Shown piece after piece: positions 33,882 through 42,715 of a stretch of 64,000 nt of DNA. Both the position numbers and the translations under genes were made by a program. Below the pieces are notes generated by a model that saw only the letters and a list, made by a program, of their open reading frames with translations, searched no databases and was not told the DNA's origin. The stretch is from Methylorubrum suomiense (GTDB lineage Bacteria; Pseudomonadota; Alphaproteobacteria; Rhizobiales; Beijerinckiaceae), in contig NZ_BPRE01000019.1 of NCBI RefSeq assembly GCF_022179765.1, positions 29,102 through 93,101 on the forward strand. The letters run 5' to 3'. How positions within the stretch are numbered: the stretch's first letter is position 1; each line of letters starts with the position of its first letter.

Positions 33882-33894
33882 GGCGCCGCCGCGC

Positions 33895-34587
33895 TCAGCC
33901 CAGCCCGTCGTCGGACGCGCGCAGGCGGTAGCCGATTCCGGTCTCGGTCAGGAGGAGGCGAGGGCGCTCGGGATCGGCCTCCAGCTTCTGCCGGAGCTGG
34001 CGCATGTAGACCCGCAGATATTGCGGGTCGGACGAGGCCGGAACCTCGCGCATCAGCTGGGCATGGGTCAGCACCTTGCCGGCATGCAGCACGAGGATGC
34101 GCAGGAAGTCGTACTCGCGCGGGGTGAGCTTCACCTCGGCCCCGTCGACCCGCACGATGCGCCGCACGAGGTCGACGCTGAGTCCCTCGACCCGGAAGAC
34201 GGGGCGCTCGCCCTTGGCGGCGAGCTGATGGCGCAGGGCCGCCCGCAGGCGGGCCAGCAGTTCGCCCATGCCGAAGGGCTTGGTCACGTAGTCGTCGGCG
34301 CCGAGATCGAGCGCCTCGACCTTGCCGCCCTCGTCGCCGCGGCTCGACAGCACCACCACCGGCAGGTCGGGGTGATCCGCGCGGATGGTCCGCAGCAGGT
34401 CGTGCCCGCCCATGTCGGGCAGGCCGAGATCGAGGATGACGAGATCGACCCGCTCGCGCTTGAGCAGCGTCAGGGCGGTGCCGGCGTCGGGCGCCTCCAA
34501 GAGGCTGTAGCCCTGCGTCGACAGGCCGACCCGCAGGAGCCGACGGATCGGCGGCTCGTCGTCGATCACGAGGACGGTCGGGCTCAT
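33895..34587 (-). CDS. kdpE: KdpE response regulator
   Basis: A 230-residue OmpR-type regulator. The receiver domain has the acidic pair DDE at 9-11, phospho-acceptor Asp53 in LVILDLGLPD, and the lysine in DYVTKPFGMGELLAR. The winged-helix output domain contains LTPREYDFLRILVLHAGKVLTHAQLM and ends with the typical YLRVYMRQLRQKLE and GIGYRL. It lies last in the kdp operon, 10 bases after kdpD. In E. coli KdpE, phosphorylated by KdpD under potassium limitation, activates the kdp promoter. A candidate operator lies at 42282-42301. Confidence 0.95.
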   Translation of the reverse strand: MSPTVLVIDDEPPIRRLLRVGLSTQGYSLLEAPDAGTALTLLKRERVDLVILDLGLPDMGGHDLLRTIRADHPDLPVVVLSSRGDEGGKVEALDLGADDYVTKPFGMGELLARLRAALRHQLAAKGERPVFRVEGLSVDLVRRIVRVDGAEVKLTPREYDFLRILVLHAGKVLTHAQLMREVPASSDPQYLRVYMRQLRQKLEADPERPRLLLTETGIGYRLRASDDGLG

Positions 34588-34597
34588 AGAGGCGGGC

Positions 34598-37330
34598 TCA
34601 TGCGGCGCGGTCCTCCGGCGCGGGGATCGGCATCGACACGGTGAAGACGGCGCCCGGGCGGTCGCGTCGGTTGGCCGCCGTGACGGTGCCGCCCATGGCC
34701 TCGACGAAGCCGCGGGCGATGGCAAGCCCGAGCCCGGTGCCGGCGCGGACCCGGTCGCCCTTGCGCAGGCGGTGGAACTTGTCGAACACCCGCTCGGTCT
34801 CGGCCTCCGGCAGACCCTCGCCCTCGTCCAGCACCGCGAGACGGACCCACGCGCCCCGGCGGTCCGCCCGGACCGTGACGGTGGTCCCCTCGGGGGCGTA
34901 TTTGGCGGCGTTGTCGAGCAGGTTGACGAGCGCCTGCTCGAACAGGACCGGGTCGAGCCGCAGGGTCGGCAGGCCGGGCTCGACCTCGACCGCGATCCGG
35001 TGGCCGGACAGGGCCGGCCCGGTCCGGCGGAGGGCGGTGTCGACGCTCTCGGCCATGTCCCCGTCCGAGAGGTTCGGGGCCACCGCCCCGGCCTCCAGCC
35101 GCGTCATGTCGAGCAGGTTGGCGATGAAGCGGTTGAGCCGCTCCGATTCCTCGATGACGGTGGCGAGCAGCTCGCCCCGCGCCTCGTCCGGCAGGGCGGT
35201 GCCGAGATCGCGCAGGGTGCTGGCCGCGCCGAGCACGGAGGCGAGCGGCGTGCGCAGGTCGTGGCTGATGGAGGTGAGGAGCGCGCGGGCGAGCCGGTCG
35301 GTCTCGGCGGCGCGCTCGGCCCGGTCGAGATCGTCCACGAGCCGCACCCGCTCGATCGCCAGCGCCCCCATGTCGGCGAGCGCGTCGAGGAGGCGCCGGC
35401 CCTCCGGGGTCAGGATCGGGCCGGTGCCGTCCGCGTCGAGGCCGATCACCCCGATCGTGCCGCGTCCGGTGCGCATCGGCAGGAACAGGCGCCGGGCGCC
35501 GGGGAGGGTGTCGGCGCCGCGGCCCGCCGGGCGGTCGTTGTCGAAGGTCCATTGCGCGGCGGCGAGATCCGCGGGCTCCAGCCGATCCTCCGGCGGGTAG
35601 CCCGCGCGCACGACGACCGTCCGCCCCTCGGGCAGGAGGACCACCACCCGCACCCGCAGCATCGCGGCGACCTGGGCCGAGGTCGCCCAGAGCACGTCGT
35701 CGAGGGTGCCGCAGGCCGCGAGCTTGCGCGAGAAGCCGTAGAGCCGCTCGGTGGCGGCGGCCCGCGTCTGGCTGATCATCGCCGCCCGGCGCGAGCGTCC
35801 GGCGAGGTTCGAGACCAGCACCGCCACCACGGTGAACAGCAGGAAGGCCGCCACGTTGGTCGGATCGGCGATCGTCAGGGTGTAGACGGGGGGCAGGAAG
35901 AAGAAGTTGTAGGCGAGCGACGCGGCGACGACCGCGGCGAGCGACGGCCCGAGACCGAAGCGCACCGCGACCGCGACCACCGCGGTGAGCAGGATGAGGT
36001 CGGCATTCTCGATGCCGGTCTGGGGCTGGAGCAGCAGGGCGAGGCCGAGCCCGGCGGCGGTGGCGAGCAGGGACAGGCCGTAGGGCCGCAGCTGCAGCCG
36101 CGACCGGGCCGGGGCGGTGGCGACCGCCGCGGACCCCCCCGAGGCGCCGGCCCGTCCCCGGAGATTCTCCCCCGGCAGCGCCTCGCCGGGGACGACGTGC
36201 ACGCTGATCGGGCCGCTGCGCCGCACGAGATCGTGCACCACCGAGCCGTGCAGGAGCTCGAAGGCCCAGGATCGCTCGGCCTTGCCGACCACGACGTGAT
36301 TGACGTTGGCCGAACGGGCATGGGCGAGGATGTCGTCGGCCACCCGCCGCCCGCCGGGCAGGGTGACGGCGTCGCCGCCGAGCCGGTCGGCGAGCCGCAA
36401 GGCCTCGGCGACCCGGTCGCGCGCCGCCTCGCCGAGCGCGGCGGCGCGGGTGCCCTCGACGAACAGGGCGGTCCAGGGGGCGTGCAGGCGGTCGGCGAGG
36501 CGCTTGGCGTAGCGCACGAGGGCGGCCGAGCGCGGGTCGTCACTGATGCAGACCAGCACCCGCTCCCCCGCCGCCCAGGGGCCGGGGATGGCGTTGGCCC
36601 GCATATGGCCGAGCAGCTCGTCGTCGACCCGGTCGGCGGTGCGCCGCAGCGCCAGCTCGCGCAAAGCCGTGAGATTGCCGCGGGAGAAGTAGTGGGCCAG
36701 CGCCCGCTCGGCGCCCTCCGGCACGTAGACCTTGCCGTCCTTGAGGCGCTGGATCAGGTCGTCGGGGTTGAGATCGACCACCTCGATGTCGTCGGCCCGG
36801 TCGAGGATGCCGTCGGGCACGGTCTCGCGCACCCGGATGCGGGTGATGCCGGCGACGACGTCGTTCAGGCTCTCCACGTGCTGGATGTTGAGGGTGGTCA
36901 GGACGTCGATGCCGGCGTCGAGGAGTTCCTCCACGTCCTGATGGCGCTTGCGGTGACGCGAGCCCGGCGCGTTGGTGTGGGCGAGTTCGTCCACCAGGGC
37001 CAGCGCCGGCCGGCGCGCCAGCAGCGCGTCGAGATCCATCTCCTCCAGCACGGTGCCGTGATAGGGCACGGACGCGCGGGGCACGATCTCGAAGCCGTCG
37101 AGCAGGGCGGCGGTCTCGGCCCGGCCGTGGGTCTCGGCCACGCCGACCACCACGTCGGTGCCGGCCCGGAGCCGGGCGCGCCCGACGGTGAGCATTTCGT
37201 AGGTCTTGCCGACGCCGGGGGCGGCGCCGAGGAAGATCTTGAGCCGGCCGCGGGTGCGCGCCTCCCGGCGCGCCGCGGCGAGCAGCGCGTCGGGGGAGGG
37301 GCGTTCGGGATCGCGGCCGGTGTCCCGCAT
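34598..37330 (-). CDS. kdpD: KdpD potassium/osmolarity sensor kinase
   Basis: A 910-residue kinase of normal KdpD length. The KdpD N-terminal domain has Walker A GAAPGVGKT (35-43) and the DELAHTN text. A universal-stress-protein-like domain follows (about 245-375), then DUF4118 with four membrane helices (about 410-500) and a GAF-like region. The kinase core has ISHDLRTPLASVLGAAS with His690, NLLDNAAKYAPEG (N-box) and DEGEGLP and GTGLGLAIARGFVEAMGG (G-boxes). It senses low potassium and controls KdpE phosphorylation. It lies between kdpC and kdpE in the operon. Confidence 0.96.
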   Translation of the reverse strand: MRDTGRDPERPSPDALLAAARREARTRGRLKIFLGAAPGVGKTYEMLTVGRARLRAGTDVVVGVAETHGRAETAALLDGFEIVPRASVPYHGTVLEEMDLDALLARRPALALVDELAHTNAPGSRHRKRHQDVEELLDAGIDVLTTLNIQHVESLNDVVAGITRIRVRETVPDGILDRADDIEVVDLNPDDLIQRLKDGKVYVPEGAERALAHYFSRGNLTALRELALRRTADRVDDELLGHMRANAIPGPWAAGERVLVCISDDPRSAALVRYAKRLADRLHAPWTALFVEGTRAAALGEAARDRVAEALRLADRLGGDAVTLPGGRRVADDILAHARSANVNHVVVGKAERSWAFELLHGSVVHDLVRRSGPISVHVVPGEALPGENLRGRAGASGGSAAVATAPARSRLQLRPYGLSLLATAAGLGLALLLQPQTGIENADLILLTAVVAVAVRFGLGPSLAAVVAASLAYNFFFLPPVYTLTIADPTNVAAFLLFTVVAVLVSNLAGRSRRAAMISQTRAAATERLYGFSRKLAACGTLDDVLWATSAQVAAMLRVRVVVLLPEGRTVVVRAGYPPEDRLEPADLAAAQWTFDNDRPAGRGADTLPGARRLFLPMRTGRGTIGVIGLDADGTGPILTPEGRRLLDALADMGALAIERVRLVDDLDRAERAAETDRLARALLTSISHDLRTPLASVLGAASTLRDLGTALPDEARGELLATVIEESERLNRFIANLLDMTRLEAGAVAPNLSDGDMAESVDTALRRTGPALSGHRIAVEVEPGLPTLRLDPVLFEQALVNLLDNAAKYAPEGTTVTVRADRRGAWVRLAVLDEGEGLPEAETERVFDKFHRLRKGDRVRAGTGLGLAIARGFVEAMGGTVTAANRRDRPGAVFTVSMPIPAPEDRAA

Positions 37331-37344
37331 GCTCGGTCCGTCCG

Positions 37345-37950
37345 TCAGTGCCCGGCGAGAGCGTCCAGGGCGAGGTTCAGCGCCAGGACGTTGACGCGGG
37401 GTTCGCCGAGGAGGCCGAGGGTGCGCCCCTCGATCTGGGCGGTCACGAGCTCGCGCACCCTGTCCTCGGGGAGGCCGCGGGCCTTGGCGACGCGCGGCAC
37501 CTGGAACAGGGCGGCCTCCGGCGAGAGATCGGGATCGAGGCCCGAGCCGCTGGTGGTGACGAGATCGACCGGCACCGGCGCCCCGGGCTTCTCGGTCCGG
37601 AGGGCGTCGAGGTCACCCTTCACGCGGCCCGCGAGCGCCGCGCTGGTGGGGCCGAGATTCGAGCCGAGCGAGGCCGCGGCGTTGTAGGGGGCCGGTACGG
37701 TCTTCGTCGCGTCGGCCGGATCGGGCGCGGTCGTGGCCGAGGGTCGGCCGTGGAAGTACCGGGCATCGGTGAAGGTCTGGCCGATCAGGCGCGAGCCGAC
37801 GATCCGGCCGTCGCGCGCGATCAGGCTGCCGGCGGCCCGGGCCGGGAAGACGGCGCCGGCGAGCCCCGTCATGGCCAGCGGATAGGCGAGGCCGGTGATG
37901 ATCGTGAAGGCGGTCAGGAGGACGAGGGCGGGGCGGAGTGGGGCAAGCAT
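37345..37950 (-). CDS. kdpC: Potassium-transporting ATPase subunit KdpC
   Basis: A 201-residue subunit with one N-terminal membrane helix (about 6-30, VLLTAFTIITGLAYPLAMTGLA). The KdpC signatures are GSLIARDGRIVGSRLIGQ, YFHGRPSAT and, near the C-terminus, VTTSGSGLDPDLSPEAALFQVPRVA with NVLALNLALDAL. KdpC stabilises the KdpA-KdpB complex and contributes to high-affinity ATP binding. It lies 19 bases downstream of kdpB and 14 bases upstream of kdpD, in the standard order. Confidence 0.96.
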   Translation of the reverse strand: MLAPLRPALVLLTAFTIITGLAYPLAMTGLAGAVFPARAAGSLIARDGRIVGSRLIGQTFTDARYFHGRPSATTAPDPADATKTVPAPYNAAASLGSNLGPTSAALAGRVKGDLDALRTEKPGAPVPVDLVTTSGSGLDPDLSPEAALFQVPRVAKARGLPEDRVRELVTAQIEGRTLGLLGEPRVNVLALNLALDALAGH

Positions 37951-37969
37951 GGCTTGAGTCTCGTAAGCT

Positions 37970-40066
37970 TCAGGCGAGATGGAGGGCGGCGACGGCGATG
38001 TCGATGGCCTTGATGCCGGCGAAGGGCACGAGGACGCCGCCGAGGCCGTAGACGAGGAGATTGCGCCGCAGGAGCGCGGCGGCGCCGACGGGGCGGTAGG
38101 TCACGCCTTTGAGCGCCAGGGGGATCAGGGCGACGATGACGAGGGCGTTGAAGATGATCGCCGACAGAATCGCGCTCTGGGGCGAGGCGAGCCCCATCAC
38201 GTTGAGCGCCGCAAGCGGCGGGTAGAGGGCGGCGAACATCGCCGGCAGGATCGCGAAGTATTTCGCGACGTCGTTGGCGATGGAGAAGGTGGTCAGCGCC
38301 CCGCGGGTCATCAGCAGCTGCTTGCCGATCCGCACGATCTCGATGAGCTTGGTCGGGTCGGAATCGAGATCGACCATGTTGCCGGCCTCACGCGCCGCCA
38401 CCGTGCCGGTGTTCATGGCCACGCCCACATCGGCCTGGGCGAGGGCGGGGGCGTCGTTGGTGCCGTCGCCGCACATCGCCACCAGCTTGCCGCCGGCCTG
38501 CTCGCTCCGGATCAGCGCCAGCTTGTCCTCGGGGGTCGCCTGGGCGAGGAAATCGTCCACGCCCGCTTCCGCCGCGATGGCGGCGGCCGTCATCGGGTTG
38601 TCGCCGGTGATCATGACGGTGCGGATGCCCATGCGGCGCAGTTCGGCGAAGCGCTCGCGGATGCCGCCCTTGACGATGTCCTTGAGGGCCACGACGCCGA
38701 GCAGGCGCCCGTCGCGGGCCACCGCGAGCGGCGTGCCGCCGGCCTTGGCGATCTCCTCGGCGATGGCCCGGATCTCGGCAGCCGCCTCCGGCTCGTCGGC
38801 CGGGCGGAAGGCCAGGGCCGCATTCCCGCCGCGGGGGGAGGGGGGCGCGACCGACAGGGCCGCCAGCACCGCCTCGACCGCGCCCTTGCGGATCGAGGAG
38901 CCGCCGAGATCGACCCCGCTCATGCGGGTCTGCGCCGTGAACGGCACGAAGGTGGCGTTCAGCGCCGCCATGTCGCGCCCGCGGAGCCCATAGGTCTCCT
39001 TGGCCAGCACCACGATGGAACGCCCCTCCGGCGTCTCGTCGGCGAGGGATGCCAGCTGCGCCGCATCCGCCAGATCGCGCTCGGGCATGCCCGAGACCGG
39101 CCGGAAGGCCGTGGCCTGCCGGTTGCCCAGCGTGATGGTGCCGGTCTTGTCGAGGAGCAGCGTATCGACGTCGCCCGCCGCCTCGACGGCGCGGCCGGAC
39201 ATCGCCAGCACGTTGAAGCGCACCAGCCGGTCCATGCCGGCGATGCCGATCGCCGAGAGCAGGCCGCCGATCGTCGTCGGGATCAGGGTGACGAACAGGG
39301 CCGCCAGCACGATCACCGGGATCGTGCCGCCGGCATAATGCGCGAAGCTCGGGATCGAGGCGACCGCGAACACGAAGACCAGGGTGAGACCGGCGAGCAG
39401 GATGTCGAGGGCGATCTCGTTGGGGGTCTTGCGGCGCGAGGCGCCCTCGACCAGCGCGATCATGCGATCGACGAAGGTCGAGCCGGCCGCCGCCGTGATC
39501 CGCACCACGATCGCGTCGGACAGCACCCGCGTGCCCCCCGTCACCGCCGAGCGGTCGCCGCCGGATTCGCGGATCACGGGAGCGGATTCGCCGGTGATCG
39601 CCGCCTCGTCGACCGAGGCCACGCCCTCGACCACCTCGCCGTCGGAGGGGATCAGCTCGCCGGCCTCGACCAGAACCCAATCGCCGACCCGGAGGCTCGC
39701 CCCCGGCACGGTCTCGTGGTCCCGGTTCGCGCCGCCGGTCAGGCGCTTGGCGGTCATCTCGGTGCGGGTGCGCCGCAAGGACTCGGCCTGCGCCTTGCCC
39801 CGCCCTTCCGCCAGCGCCTCGGCGGCGTTGGCGAAGAGCAGGGTGAACCACAGCCACAGCACGATCTGGCCGGAGAAGAGCAGGTCGGGCCCGCCCGTGA
39901 CGAGGTCGCGCGCGAACAGGATCGTGGTCAGCACCGCGACCACCTCGACGGCGAACAGGACCGGATTGCGGACCATGGCGCGGGGATCGAGCTTGGCGAA
40001 GGCGCCGAGCAGCGCCCGGCCCGCGAGGGCGGCGCCGAACGGGGAGTTGTGTTTCTGAGGGGACAT
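37970..40066 (-). CDS. kdpB: Potassium-transporting P-type ATPase subunit KdpB
   Basis: A 698-residue P-type ATPase. The phosphorylation motif DKTGT begins at Asp306 (Asp307 in E. coli). ITGESAPV marks the actuator region (TGES), and ITGDNPMTAAAIAAEAGVDDF and MCGDGTNDAPALAQADVGVAM mark the P-domain hinge. Membrane helices are near residues 35-85, 220-280 and 580-690. It hydrolyses ATP to drive potassium through KdpA. A 203-base gap separates it from kdpA, unusually long for this operon; a small membrane-like reading frame there is not convincing. Confidence 0.96.
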   Translation of the reverse strand: MSPQKHNSPFGAALAGRALLGAFAKLDPRAMVRNPVLFAVEVVAVLTTILFARDLVTGGPDLLFSGQIVLWLWFTLLFANAAEALAEGRGKAQAESLRRTRTEMTAKRLTGGANRDHETVPGASLRVGDWVLVEAGELIPSDGEVVEGVASVDEAAITGESAPVIRESGGDRSAVTGGTRVLSDAIVVRITAAAGSTFVDRMIALVEGASRRKTPNEIALDILLAGLTLVFVFAVASIPSFAHYAGGTIPVIVLAALFVTLIPTTIGGLLSAIGIAGMDRLVRFNVLAMSGRAVEAAGDVDTLLLDKTGTITLGNRQATAFRPVSGMPERDLADAAQLASLADETPEGRSIVVLAKETYGLRGRDMAALNATFVPFTAQTRMSGVDLGGSSIRKGAVEAVLAALSVAPPSPRGGNAALAFRPADEPEAAAEIRAIAEEIAKAGGTPLAVARDGRLLGVVALKDIVKGGIRERFAELRRMGIRTVMITGDNPMTAAAIAAEAGVDDFLAQATPEDKLALIRSEQAGGKLVAMCGDGTNDAPALAQADVGVAMNTGTVAAREAGNMVDLDSDPTKLIEIVRIGKQLLMTRGALTTFSIANDVAKYFAILPAMFAALYPPLAALNVMGLASPQSAILSAIIFNALVIVALIPLALKGVTYRPVGAAALLRRNLLVYGLGGVLVPFAGIKAIDIAVAALHLA

Positions 40067-40269
40067 GGGATCGCGGGTCCGGAAAGGGGGAGGGGCGTCA
40101 GGCCGCCGCCGAGCAGGACGACGCCGAGCACGGCGAGCACGAGGTCGGAGGTGCGGGCGGGCATGGGCCGCCCGCCATGCGCCCGGTGCCAGGGAAGGCG
40201 CGACCGGTTCGGGCGCGGCGGCGGGGTGTGGCGCGGGGCGCGGCGGGCGGGGAGGGGACGCGGCATCGG

Positions 40270-41985
40270 TCAGCCCCCTGCCCCGAAGGTCTGGCCCGCC
40301 GCCCCCGCGAGATGCTCGGCCACGGGGCCGAGGGCGAGCGAGGGGAAGAAGGTCAGCCCGCCGACGATCAGGATGACGCCGACGAGCAGGCCGACGAACA
40401 GGCCGCTATCGGTCGGAAAGGTGCCGGCGGAGGCCGGAACCGTCTTCTTGGCCGCCAGCGCCCCGGCCAAAGCCAGCGCCGGGATGATGACGAGGAAGCG
40501 TCCGGCCAGCATGCCGAAGCCGAGCGCCACGTTGTAGAACGGCGTGTTGCCCGAGAGGCCGCCGAAGGCCGAGCCGTTGTTGGCCGCCGCCGAGGTGAAG
40601 GCGTAGAGGATCTCGGAGAAGCCGTGCGGGCCGGCATTCGCGGGCCCCGCGAGGCCCGCCGGGATCACGGTCGCCAACGCCGTCGGCCCCAGCATCGCCG
40701 CGGGCAGGCACAGGACGGCGAGCATCGCCATCTTGACCTCGCGGGCCTCGATCTTCTTGCCGAGATATTCCGGCGTGCGCCCGACCATCAGCCCGGCCAC
40801 GAACACCGCCACCACGACGAAGACCAGCATGCCGTAGAGGCCCGCGCCGACGCCGCCGACGATGATCTCGCCGAGCTGCATGTTGAGGAGCGGGATCAGG
40901 CCGCCGAGCGCCGTGAACGAGTCGTGCATGGCGTTGACCGCGCCGCAGGAGGCCGCGGTGGTCACGACGGCGAACAGGGCCGAGGCCGCGAGACCGAAGC
41001 GGACCTCCTTGCCCTCCATGTTGCCGCCGAGCAGCCCGAGGGCGTTCAGCACGGGGCTGCCGGCCGCTTCCGCCGCGTAGGTGATGGCCACGCCGCCTAA
41101 GAACAGCACGCCCATGGCGGCCAGGATCGCCCATCCCTGGCGCTCGTCTCCGACCATGCGGCCGAACACGTTGGTGAGCGCGGCCCCCAGGGCGAAGATC
41201 GCGACCATCTGGACGAGGTTGGCGAGCGCCGTCGGGTTCTCGAACGGGTGGGCGGCGTTGGCGTTGAAGAAGCCGCCGCCATTGGTGCCGAGCATCTTGA
41301 TGGCGACCTGGCTCGCCACGGGGCCGATCGCGATGGTCTGGTGCGCGCCCTCCAGCGTGGTCGCCTCGACGGCGGCTTGGAGCGTCTGGGGCATGCCCTG
41401 CCAGACGAAGAACAGCGTCAGCCCGACCGAGAGCGGCAGCAGCACGTAGAGGGTGCAGCGGGTGAGATCGACCCAGAACGAGCCGACGGTGGCCGCCGAG
41501 GCCCGGGCGAAGCCGCGGATGAGCGCCAGCGCCAGAGCGATGCCGGTGGCCGCCGAGAGGAAGTTCTGCGTCGTCAGCCCGAGCATCTGCGACAGGTGCG
41601 AGAGCGTGGTCTCGCCGCCGTAATTCTGCCAGTTGGTGTTGGTGACGAAGCTGACCGCGGTGTTGAAGGCGAGATCCGGCGGGACCGCCGCCTGCCCGGC
41701 CGGGTTCAGCGGCAGGAGATCCTGACACCGCAGGACGGCGTAGAGCCCCACGAAGCCGAGCCCGTTGAAGACGAGCAGCGCCAGCCCGTAGCCGAGCCAG
41801 CTCTGTTCCTGGCGCCCGTCGATGCCGGCGAGCCGGTAGAGCCCGCGCTCGACCGGGGTGAGCAGGGGCGAGAGGAGGGTGGGGGCGCCGGTGAAGACGC
41901 GGGTCATGTAGAGACCGAGCGGCTTCACGAGCGCCAGCACGATCGCGCAGTAAAGCGCGACCTGAATCCAGCCGTCGAGAGTCAT
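40270..41985 (-). CDS. kdpA: Potassium-transporting ATPase subunit KdpA
   Basis: A 571-residue channel-like subunit with about ten helices. The potassium-filter loops are visible: FVTNTNWQNYGGE, LGTNGGGFFNANAAHPFENP, AAAS CGAVNAMHD-type text and SAAANNGSAFGGL. The N-terminus MTLDGWIQVALYCAIVLALVKPLG is typical. KdpA binds and conducts potassium in the KdpFABC complex. The gene follows kdpF by 22 bases. Confidence 0.96.
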   Translation of the reverse strand: MTLDGWIQVALYCAIVLALVKPLGLYMTRVFTGAPTLLSPLLTPVERGLYRLAGIDGRQEQSWLGYGLALLVFNGLGFVGLYAVLRCQDLLPLNPAGQAAVPPDLAFNTAVSFVTNTNWQNYGGETTLSHLSQMLGLTTQNFLSAATGIALALALIRGFARASAATVGSFWVDLTRCTLYVLLPLSVGLTLFFVWQGMPQTLQAAVEATTLEGAHQTIAIGPVASQVAIKMLGTNGGGFFNANAAHPFENPTALANLVQMVAIFALGAALTNVFGRMVGDERQGWAILAAMGVLFLGGVAITYAAEAAGSPVLNALGLLGGNMEGKEVRFGLAASALFAVVTTAASCGAVNAMHDSFTALGGLIPLLNMQLGEIIVGGVGAGLYGMLVFVVVAVFVAGLMVGRTPEYLGKKIEAREVKMAMLAVLCLPAAMLGPTALATVIPAGLAGPANAGPHGFSEILYAFTSAAANNGSAFGGLSGNTPFYNVALGFGMLAGRFLVIIPALALAGALAAKKTVPASAGTFPTDSGLFVGLLVGVILIVGGLTFFPSLALGPVAEHLAGAAGQTFGAGG

Positions 41986-42007
41986 GGGAGTGTTCCGTCG
42001 CGCCGCT

Positions 42008-42097
42008 CTAGAACCGCTCGGGGCGGACGAGGGCGACCGTGAGGTAGACGAGGAGCCCGGCCGTCACGAGGGCGCCGAGGGCGAGGTCGAGGGTCAT
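42008..42097 (-). CDS. kdpF: KdpF small stabilising subunit
   Basis: A 29-residue single-helix protein, too short for most gene finders. It begins MTLDLALGALVTAGLLVYLTV and ends ALVRPERF, the exact layout of KdpF (one hydrophobic helix then a basic LxRPERF tail). It stabilises the KdpFABC complex in the inner membrane. It lies directly upstream of kdpA, as in other kdp operons. Confidence 0.92.
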   Translation of the reverse strand: MTLDLALGALVTAGLLVYLTVALVRPERF

Positions 42098-42109
42098 CGG
42101 CGGACCCTC

Positions 42110-42193
42110 CTAGAGGCGCGCGCAGAGCGCGGTGTAGCCGGCGGCCAGCCCGAAGAAGGCGAGGCCTGCGGCGAGGAGGACGAGGTCGAGCAT
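42110..42193 (-). CDS. Kdp-associated 27-residue membrane micropeptide
   Basis: A 27-residue reading frame, ATG to TAG: one hydrophobic helix, MLDLVLLAAGLAFFGLAAGY, ending TALCARL. It lies 12 bases before kdpF in the same orientation and would be the first gene of the kdp transcript. Similar one-helix peptides with a C-terminal C-x-x-L are, as far as I recall, often found in front of kdpF in alphaproteobacteria, but no role is established. GGACCCGAACCCC before the ATG is only a weak ribosome site. Real translation is plausible from position and composition, not proven. Confidence 0.6.
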   Translation of the reverse strand: MLDLVLLAAGLAFFGLAAGYTALCARL

Positions 42194-42281
42194 GGGGTTC
42201 GGGTCCGTTCGGCGAGGAGGCGCCGCGGACCGGACTAGGTCGACAAACCGCGTGAGGGTTCGAGGGGGAAAGGCGGCCCCC

Positions 42282-42301
42282 CGCATAAGGATCGCATCAG
42301 G
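42282..42301 (-). promoter_or_regulatory. Candidate KdpE operator (direct repeat)
   Basis: On the minus strand CCTGATGCG-AT-CCTTATGCG: two 9-base direct repeats with one mismatch and an 11-base period, about 90 bases upstream of the first kdp codon. OmpR-family regulators such as KdpE bind head-to-tail direct repeats of about this spacing. Assignment is by position and form only. Confidence 0.45.
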
Positions 42302-42715
42302 ATTTGCGGGGAGGGCGCCTTGGCGGGTTCCCAGAGACGTTCCCCTGCCCCGCAGCCCTTCAATCGCCAGCGTCGGGGATAGCGACGACAGCGCCCTGAC
42401 CGAGGTGATCAACGGCCTGTTCAAGGCCAGCCGGTCCATCGTGCGGGCGTAGCCTCTTTCCAGGCGGTCGCGTTCGCCACTCTCGAAAGGCTCGATTGTT
42501 TCGGTGCACGCCGCCTGTTCGGCCCCCTCGGCAACGTGCCGCCCGCCGAGGCGCGCCACGTCGCTCGGGCCGAGGTCCAGGCCTTGGCTGCCCCAACAAA
42601 ACCAAATGGCATCCGGAAAAATTGAGGCGAATCTCTTTACGCCGCGCCGATTGTCCGAGACTATTCCAGCAGGGGCTCCGCCCTATCCATGATCAATCTC
42701 CGGACAGATTTAGAA
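42302..42715. other. Intergenic region between kdp promoter and secreted-protein gene
   Basis: No supported gene. It contains the upstream part of the kdp control region and the promoter for the rightward gene. The last 120 bases become more AT-rich. No hairpin or repeat stands out. Confidence 0.35.

Noticed and set aside
40067..40269. A minus-strand frame from about 40164 with one hydrophobic helix, between kdpA and kdpB
   Set aside because: It runs into kdpB in another frame, is proline/arginine-rich after the helix and has no ribosome site. The unusual 203-base gap remains unexplained, but a gene is not supported.
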